This document shows, piece after piece, positions 57,601 through 64,000 of a DNA stretch of 64,000 nt. The translations under genes and the position numbers were made by a program. Position 1 is the first letter of the stretch. Every line of letters starts with the position of its first letter. The notes under the pieces were generated by a model. The model did not search any database. It was given only the letters and a program-made list of their open reading frames with translations, and had not been told where the DNA came from. The stretch covers positions 1-64,000 of the forward strand of contig SADC01000886.1 of the NCBI GenBank assembly GCA_004194705.1, in the 5' to 3' direction. Origin of the DNA: Ditylenchus dipsaci (Eukaryota; Nematoda; Chromadorea; Rhabditida; Anguinidae).

Positions 57601-58378
57601 AACTGTTAAGGATACCAGTAAACCCAGGTAAAGCAGTGACTGCCTGGTAAATGTTCATGGTACGGTTTTCCCAGTTAGATTAATCGAGTGAGGTTACGCA
57701 AGTTAACTTACCCTTATCTTACGTCACCGACATTGAATTAAAAGCATTAATATTTGAAAAGTAGTGTTCTTATACCGAGACAGGCCTTTTAAATGCAAAA
57801 CATTCATTTAATATGAAAACCCCAGTAAAGTGTCATATTTCCCATCTCAGCATGGGCCATAGCCAAATCAGCCTTTTATCAATTCATACAACATCCTATT
57901 CAATCAACTTCTGTTCGGATTTTTCAGCTTGGTTTCTGACATAACAAGGCCTAGAATTTAATTTTAGGTATAGTTTTGTTAAAAACAAGTTGAAAAATTC
58001 GTACGTAAATCCAAGGATAAACAAAAAATTGAATTGGCGGGGGACGACCGTTGTCGGAGACGGCAATGGCCCTTCAACAACCTTGCTTTGTGAAAACTGA
58101 CCTTATAGAACTTTTGCAAATTCATCTTCTGTGACTGGTTGATGACCGTCAGGATACGAGCGATGTTTTTGCGCACAACACGTATATTGGAAAGCTTTGA
58201 CACGGCTCCATTGGTGACTTTGGCGATCTGAAAAATAATTACTTTTTGAGATCAGATAACATATGCCTGAAATAAAACCGACCTTCAGACTGGCGAGCTC
58301 GGTCTTTTGATCTTCCAAATCCTTGAGAAGCTCCTCTTTCTTCTTTCCCCGCAGAGTATGAGTTTTGACGCGAACCAT
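54666..58378 (-). CDS. RPL35: 60S ribosomal protein L35 (uL29)
   Basis: Large-subunit ribosomal protein near the peptide exit tunnel. Three exons: 58378-58283 (32 codons, [20 protein letters not shown]...), 58227-58102 (42 codons, [20 protein letters not shown]...) and 54815-54666 (49 codons, [20 protein letters not shown]... ending FALKA). The total is 123 residues, the usual animal length, with no frame break and phase-0 junctions at both introns. The first intron is 55 bases; the second is 3.3 kb and filled with hairpin repeats and a tRNA-like sequence. AATAAA follows the stop on the coding strand (54609-54614). Highly conserved and surely functional. Confidence 0.96.
55050..55249. mobile_element. 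TTAA-flanked hairpin MITE (AAGGACC family)
   Basis: TTAA, AGGACCATGGTTTTTGCGCG at the left and CCATGGTCCT, TTAA at the right. The core again has CTCTTTCGTCTCGCA on the inner arm. It lies in RPL35 intron 2. Confidence 0.82.
55258..55590. repeat. Hairpin with tRNA-like arms
   Basis: AGCTACTTAGGTTTGAAGAA (55260) is inverted near 55580. The left arm contains TGGCGCAGTGCGTAAGAG and GGTTCGACCCC, which look like tRNA A and B boxes. In the right arm only the first half is kept. Possibly an inverted pair of tRNA-derived SINEs. Confidence 0.5.
56175..56550. repeat. Hairpin in RPL35 intron 2
   Basis: TTGGCTGAAAAGTGCCTTGT pairs with ACAAGGCACTTTTCAGTCAA, and AGTCACAGCAGC pairs with GCTGCTGTGACT. The centre is near 56360. 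Confidence 0.65.
56690..57172. repeat. Palindrome related to foldback element A
   Basis: AGGTTTGATAAGACCAAAAC at the left is inverted near 57160. The centre (CATGCTGAAGATGGTTTGAT...) and the flanking CCACTTGGATCAAATTTTTT match the centre of element A at 3350-3660. It lacks the terminal array. Confidence 0.72.
57350..57480. repeat. GTAGCGAGTCGCA minisatellite
   Basis: About five units of 25-26 bp built from two half units, GTAGCGAGTCGCAATT and GTAGCGAGTCGCA. It lies in RPL35 intron 2. Confidence 0.85.
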
Positions 58379-58599
58379 TTTTTTTTGCTGAAAATGATGA
58401 TTGTTTTAAATACAAGTCAAATCTAACAATGACGAAAAAAATAAACAGCTAATATCGTATTCCCTGTAATGGACTCCCAGGGGCCTTTAAGAAAGAAGAA
58501 CTTCACTTTAAAGTTTTCAAATTGTCAACTTTGAAATCTTAGTCAAAAATAGGAGGATGCTTTAGAGCTGAATAATCTATTAGAGTAAATGCGGTAAAA
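58379..58599. promoter_or_regulatory. 5' flank of RPL35
   Basis: About 220 bases lie between the RPL35 start and the next hairpin element. I could not single out a TATA box or a polypyrimidine TOP start with confidence. Confidence 0.25.
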
Positions 58600-58837
58600 T
58601 TAAAGGGCATGCCCGTGCCCGACACGGAGAAAAGGCAGGGACCAGCACTTTTTTTCTTTCTCGATCGAGTTTTACATGCGTTCTCATCCAGATTTTTTAA
58701 GTTGTCTGCCTAGTTTTTAAAGTAGTACAGGGTCATTAATATTAGATTTGTCGCCAAACAAGTGAAAAATAGAACGATTCAAAAAAATTGCTGGTCCCCG
58801 CCTTAACTTTTTGAAACGCACGGGCATGCCCCTTTAA
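58600..58837. mobile_element. TTAA-flanked hairpin MITE (AGGGGCATGCC type)
   Basis: TTAA then AGGGCATGCCCGTG, ending with CGCACGGGCATGCCCCT then TTAA. It lies 220 bases upstream of RPL35. Confidence 0.7.
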
Positions 58838-59042
58838 AGGGGCATTTGTCCCCACCAATTCATTTTTTTTTCGATAATTGGACTTCTGTACGGGTTTTTC
58901 AACTTGGTTTCTTACTAAACAAGGCCCATAATTTAATTTTAGGTGTAATTTTTGTTAGAAACCAAGTTAAAAAATCCGCCAAAAATAGCCAAAAATACTT
59001 TTTAAACCACCAAAATGCTCCTTATAATCTAGGCTACAAACC

Positions 59043-59681
59043 GGGTGCACTACGTTTCACCGTCCTATTTTCACCGTCACTATTTTCACCGTTCACTAAA
59101 TTCACCGTCAGCATTTTAGGACCGCTTTTTAGGTCTAAATTTTTCGAAATTTTTAAAAGTTTTGGTACCAAATTGTAGCCCTGAATGTCAGCTACATTTT
59201 GGTACTACAAATTCTGAAAAAATAAAAAAATTAGAACTAAACTTTAGAAGGCGTTCAATCTCACACGTTTTCATCACGGTAGAACGCAGGGTGAGCGTCT
59301 TTTATAGTTTAGAACTAAAATTTTTCGTTTTTTTTTCAGAAATGGTAGTACCAAAATGTAGCTGACATTCAGGGCTACAATTTGGTACCAAAACTTTTAA
59401 AAATTTCGAAAAATTTAGACCTAAAAAGCGGTCCTAAAATGCTGACGGTGAATTTAGTGAACGGTGAAAATAGTGACGGTGAAATAGGCGACGGCGAAAA
59501 TAGTGACGGTGAAAATAGGTGACGGTGAAAATAGTGACGGTGAAAATAGGTGACGGTGAAAATAGTGACGGTGAAAATAGGCGACGGCGAAAATAGTGAC
59601 GGTGAAAATAGGTGACGGTGAAAATAGTGACGGTGAAAATAGTGAACGGTGAAAATAGGGACGGTGAAACGTAGTGCACCC
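59043..59681. mobile_element. Foldback element D, ACGGTGAAAATAGTG array, 8-bp target duplication
   Basis: The ends are GGGTGCACTACGTTTCACCG and, inverted, GTGAAACGTAGTGCACCC. The right arm has about 14 units of the 15-bp repeat GACGGTGAAAATAGT; the left has about 5. The inner arms (TTTTTAGGTCTAAATTTTTC; TGGTACCAAAATGTAGCTGA) pair. TACAAACC flanks both ends (59035-59042 and 59682-59689). Confidence 0.9.
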
Positions 59682-60129
59682 TACAAACCTAGCAATACAT
59701 AATCACAATCAGCTCAAACCTGTACGATAAATTTCATTTTTAGCCTCACAGGTACAAAAAATATCCGCAGCTGGGGATATTTTTTTGCATTTAGTGCTAG
59801 TTCTGGATACCGATGAGTGATTCAGATGTTTGTAATAAAATCTGAAGATAAAACTTGTCTATTTTTGTTAGCGAAAAACTGCTTTTCAAAACGTGGACTG
59901 AACTCCGAGATATTTCACTTTTAGCCACGGAAGTTGTTACCACTATTGTTACTGCGGCCCCCGAAGTCAAAAAAGCGTGACCCTTCCAAAAAATTTATAT
60001 GTAAAACCGAAAATTTCCAAAAAAAATGCTCCAAAACTAATACCACTCAATGCAGCAAATGACGAAAACGGGAAAAGACGAAAATGGACATTTTGAAACT
60101 CGCGCATTTTGAAACGGGAAATGACTAAA

Positions 60130-60500
60130 AACGGGTTGGCCAGACTTGCGGACAACATCTTGCGGACGCGACGCTTGCGGACCGAATTTTGCGGATAAAC
60201 CGAAGTTTGGGAGAAAAGGAGCAGAAAAAAGGTATCTTAAGCCGGATTGAAGGATGACAGCATTAAAACTAAGTTACCGTATTTTCTCTAATAAGCGCTG
60301 TGACTTAGGCGATGCTTATATGAAGTTCGCCAATTCTCGTCCGCGTATCTTTGTCCGCAAGTCTTTGTCCGCAAATATTCGTCCGCAAATCTTGCGTCCG
60401 CAAGATTTGATCCGCAAAAGTTGAGGCGCATAACTTCATCCGCAAAGCTTTGTCCGCAATAATCACGTCCGGAAACACGCATACGCAAAAATATTGTCCG
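60130..60500. repeat. TTGCGGAC array pair
   Basis: At 60145-60200 there are units of CTTGCGGAC, and at 60335-60500 their inverse (GTCCGCAAG, TCCGCAAAGCTTTG). Between them CCGTATTTTCTCTAATAAGCG is a TACCGTATTT-type MITE end. Probably another foldback. Confidence 0.6.
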
Positions 60501-60542
60501 CAAGTCTGACCAACCCCTAAAAACAATACAGCCGAAAAAATT

Positions 60543-61570
60543 AGGCTAAATTTCGGTATACCCCACCACTCAATTTCGGTATACCCCCACCACTCAATTT
60601 CGGTATACCCCACCACTCAATTTCGCTATACCCCCACCACTTTGTTAATAATTGGATGTTTCAGACTATCTTTCTCGTTGACGCTTTCTCGAGAGTAGTA
60701 GTAGTAGACTAGTAGTAGTAGGGAGTCGCAGGTCGTTCTAAGTGGTCTCTAAGTAGTAGGGAGTCGCAGGTCGTGGGTACATAGTATACCTGGCTAAATT
60801 TCGGTATACCTCCACTACTCAATTTCGGTATACCCCCACCACTCAATTTCGGTATACCCCCACCACTCAATTTCGGTATACCCCCACCACTCAATTTCGG
60901 TATACCCCCACCACTCAATTTCGGTATACCCCCACCACTCAATTTCGGTATACCCCCACCACTCAATTTCGGTATACCCCCACCACTCAATTTCAGTATA
61001 CCCCACCACTTTGTTAATAATTGGATGTTTCAGACTATCTTTCTCGTTGACGCTTTCTCGAGAGTAGTAGTAGTAGACTAGTAGTAGTAGGGAGTCGCAG
61101 GTCGTTCTAAGTGGCCTCTAAGTAGTAGGGAGTCGCAGGTCGTGGGTACATAGTATACCTGGCTAAATTTCGGTATACCCCACCATTCAATTTCGGTATA
61201 CCCCCACCACTCAATTTCGGTATACCCCCACCACTCAATTTCGGTATACCCCCACCAATCAATTTCGGTATACCCCCACCACTCAATTTTGGTATACCAC
61301 AGCACTCTAATTTACTAATTCTATACAAAACTGTACAATTTGGAACAACCTGAAACATCCAATTATTAACAGAGTGGTGAGGATATACCGAAATTGAATG
61401 GTGGGGGTATAGCGAAATTGAATGGTGGGGGTATAGCGAAATTGAGTGGTGGGGGTATACCGAATTGAGTGGTGGGGGTATACCGAAATTGAGTGGTGGG
61501 GGTATACCGAAATTGAGTGGTGGGGGTATACCGAATTGAGTGGTGGGGGTATACCGAAATTGTACCAAAA
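60543..61570. repeat. 23-bp GGTATACCCCCACCACTCAA array complex
   Basis: About 35 units in four blocks: 60543-60640, 60790-61010, 61163-61310 and, inverted, 61375-61565. Blocks 1-3 begin GGCTAAATTTCGGTATACC. A roughly 140-bp spacer (GTTTCAGACTATC...CGAGAGTAGTAG) is repeated at 60650-60790 and 61020-61165, so this part has also been duplicated as a larger unit. Confidence 0.88.
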
Positions 61571-61710
61571 ATTATTAAACAAATTACAACCTCTTTATAG
61601 TACAGTGCGTTTCATAATGATACGACACCCCCATTTTTTTGGCAAAAACATTATTTTTTTGTTCAATTTGTTGATATTTTTCAACTAGCATGTGGAAAAC
61701 CGCAGAAAAA

Positions 61711-62310
61711 CCATGACACCCCCTGTGGTTCGAAATTTTTTTTTTCTCAGAACCAAAAAAACGCGCGGCTTTCTCATGAAATCGGGGTCGAGAAACACAA
61801 ATATGAAATTATCTCCTCCATCCGATCACCCTGCGTGGGGGGGGGGATTCTATGCTCAACCCATTTTGGTATATATACTTGTAAATTTAAGGAGAAAAAA
61901 TGAGGTTATCAGCCAGTGGTAGTCGGACTGTCCGTTTAAATTTACTGCAATATTTTACTTTTTAACTGGGATATTTCACTATTCTCTGCATTGAAATTCA
62001 GAATGCCAAAGCTCGTATGTGTTGCTTTTTGAATGATGCTTTTAAAGGGGAGGGAAACTTCACATACGCATCGCCATAGGTCACAGGTTCGACTACCACT
62101 GGCTGATAACCTCATTTTTTCTCCTTAAATTTACAAGTATATATACCAAAATGGGGTTGAGTATAGAATCCCCCACACGCAGGGTGATCGGATGGTGGAG
62201 ATAACTTCATATTCGTGTTTCTCGACCCGATTTCATGAGAAAGCCGGCTGTTATTTTGATTGTGAGAAAAAAAAAATTTTCGAGCCACAGGGGGGGGGGC
62301 TATCATGCTT
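61711..62310. repeat. Uninterrupted CTTTCTCATGAAATCGGG palindrome
   Basis: ACACCCCCTGTGGTTCGAAA at the left is inverted near 62300. The arms include GGTATATATACTTGTAAATT and end at a centre near 62000. The tip contains AGGTTCGACTACCACTGG, a B-box-like stretch. Confidence 0.8.
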
Positions 62311-62514
62311 TCTAGCCAAAATTTCGAAAATTTAAATTGGCGAGTTTAAAATTTTAAAGGATAAAGGAATGTATTAGGATGGAATGGAATAAAAGGGGCC
62401 ACTTTTATGGCAGAACGATACAAAAGTGAATTTATGTATTCTTCGACTGCCTCTTTTTTTTTAACTGGGCTGGCAAAAAAAGACTCTATACGCATATTTT
62501 GATCAACATTACGT

Positions 62515-62710
62515 CTCGGAATCATGTCTAAGGTAAGTGAGTGCGCGCATCTCTAGCTCTCAAGCCCCCTTCGGGGGCGCAAGGGACTGGGTGGCTTGGG
62601 GTTGAGATGCGCACACCCACATACCTTAGACACAAATCACTCGAAAATGACTCTGGATGCATAAAAACCAGAGTTTCTTTATAAGGTAGGTCCGAGTCAA
62701 CAAAGTTATG
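62515..62710. mobile_element. GTGCGCGCATCTC element, copy 5
   Basis: CATGTCTAAGGTAAGTGAGT, GTGCGCGCATCTCTAGC and the inverted CACATACCTTAGACACAAAT, then the flank CAGAGTTTCTTTATAAGGTA. Confidence 0.7.
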
Positions 62711-63122
62711 GGCACTATTCTTGTTGGTACCCCCCAAATCATAGGATTTTTTTTAAAAATTTTTTAAGCTATTTTTTGAATTGTTTTGAACTGAAAATCA
62801 TTATTAATGCTTTTTCTCATGTATGTTTGTAAACGCTAACATTTTATTTCATTTTTCTAAATCTTTTTTTCCTGGACACTGTCTAGTTGTAAAAGCAAAT
62901 TCTTAGATTGAAGCCATTTGATAAATTGGTCATCCGAAAAAGCCAAAACTTAATAAAGAAGCTTCGTCCTTTTAACTCGTCCATGCTAAATTAACCACAC
63001 CATTGTTCAATAAAAAGCATTAATAATGATTTTCAGTTCAAAAAAATTCAAAAAATAGCTTAAAAAATTTTGAAAAAAAATCCTATGATTTGGGGGTACC
63101 AACAAGAATAGTGCCAAGTTAT
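62705..63122. repeat. Hairpin with GGTACC...AAATCATAGGATT arms
   Basis: GGCACTATTCTTGTTGGTAC at the left is inverted near 63110. AAATCATTATTAATGCTTTT pairs with AAAAGCATTAATAATGATTT. The centre is near 62910. Confidence 0.8.
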
Positions 63123-63309
63123 GTTCAAATACGATCATACTAGCTCGAGGGGCCCACCTGTCGGCGGACCACCCTCGCCTTGGTCAAGATCCAAGTATGA
63201 CGTTTACAATTAGTACATTTAATAGAATAAAAGATGAAAATCAATTAATCAACATATGACAACTCAAAACATCAAAAACTCTCTAATTACCAATAAACAT
63301 ATTTGCTTT

Positions 63310-64000
63310 CCTGGCAGACCACCTTTCTCTCCGTTGACACTCACTCACTCCTGGCACGCCTACCTACTCTCCTGGAATACCAACTCACTCTCCTGGTCAC
63401 TCTCCCTGCTCAACCCACCCACTCTCTTGCCTTGGATACCCACTCTCTTGGCTCAGGTACCCACTCTTCTGCCAAACGCACCCACTCTCTTCATCCCTTT
63501 TATAAACCTTGCGCTTTTTGCAACTCTAAAAATAGAAAGCTTTGACAACTACAATTTTCCAAAATGATTATTCGACTCCTGAGAACCTCAGCTTTAATTT
63601 AAAAAAATCGACCAAAAACCATATAAAAGCACTCCAAAAAAATCAAAAACATCAATTGTCGACAAACAAAAAAATAAACATTTCTTGTAATATATAGGAG
63701 ATATCATGGATGAACACGCCAAACCATCGCCTACAAAATTTCTATCAGAAATCTAAAAATTCTCTGTACCACTACTTACTCTCCTGGCAAATTTACTCAT
63801 TTTTTCAGTACCTCTATCCGCCCTCCAGCTGCTGCTACTCACTCTCCAGATGTTGCCATCCGCTCTCCAGGTGCGCCTATTCACTCTCCTGACATACCTA
63901 CCAACTCTCTTCTCTCACCTACCTACTCTTCTGGTACCCCTAACCACTCTCCTAGCTCCCCTACCTACTGTCATGGTGCAAATACCCAATCTCCTTGTAC
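63310..64000. repeat. Degenerate ACTCTCCTGG repeats
   Basis: Loose units of about 18-20 bp containing CACTCTCCTGG or CCCACTCTC occur at 63310-63500 and 63765-64000 and run off the window. Open frames here reflect the repeat, not a gene. The remaining 63123-63309 and 63501-63764 show nothing supportable. Confidence 0.6.

Noticed and set aside
60303..61568. Repetitive frames such as GGGIPKLS and YTEIEWWG repeats
   Set aside because: They are translations of the 23-bp tandem array. Such repeat peptides have no start, splice or promoter context.
63256..63892. Ser/Leu/Pro-rich frames near the right edge
   Set aside because: They follow the ACTCTCCTGG repeat period, and there is no evidence of a gene.

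Overview
The window is nuclear DNA of a multicellular, intron-rich eukaryote, most likely a small invertebrate animal. The evidence is a set of conserved eukaryotic genes split by GT-AG introns (Xaa-Pro aminopeptidase, IMP4, WDR82/Swd2, ribosomal protein L35, a GLUT-type sugar transporter), U6 snRNA, a Ty3/gypsy retrotransposon and mariner, pogo-like and hAT remnants. Splice acceptors are mostly (T)nCAG or TTTAG but not strict enough to prove a nematode. I do not name a taxon.

Layout. 0-2.7 kb: a histone H4 3' fragment, a small unrecognised gene and repeats. 2.85-4.09 kb: a 1.2 kb foldback element. 4.89-10.63 kb: a large inverted duplication. Each arm carries one U6 snRNA gene and the 3' exons of one unrecognised gene, and the loop holds a mariner-type element inserted in an exon of that gene. 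10.9-13.3 kb: a tiny membrane-protein gene and an unrecognised gene on the minus strand. 13.7-19.4 kb: sugar transporter (plus). 19.9-23.2 kb: nested palindromic repeats. 23.7-28.7 kb: intact Xaa-Pro aminopeptidase (minus). 29-32.4 kb: palindromic repeats. 32.46-37.42 kb: a gypsy element with intact gag and pol (minus). 37.7-41.5 kb: nested hairpin elements. 41.96-44.30 kb: WDR82/Swd2 (plus). 44.4-49.5 kb: nested foldbacks and a hAT relic. 49.6-52.7 kb: IMP4 (minus). 52.7-54.6 kb: repeats. 54.67-58.38 kb: RPL35 (minus). 58.6-64 kb: foldbacks and minisatellites.

The cellular genes are housekeeping genes and form no operon or pathway. IMP4 and RPL35 both belong to ribosome production, but each has its own exons, strand and flanking repeats. 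What stands out is the repeat landscape: dozens of hairpin-forming elements. Several have 8-10 bp target duplications and arms made of element-specific tandem arrays, and many are inserted in the loop of another hairpin. Single-base frameshifts recur in IMP4, the transporter and WDR82, usually where one base of a short homopolymer seems to be missing. Sequencing error and real decay cannot be separated from the sequence alone.

Exon boundaries were worked out by hand from reading frames and splice sites. No alignment program or database was used.
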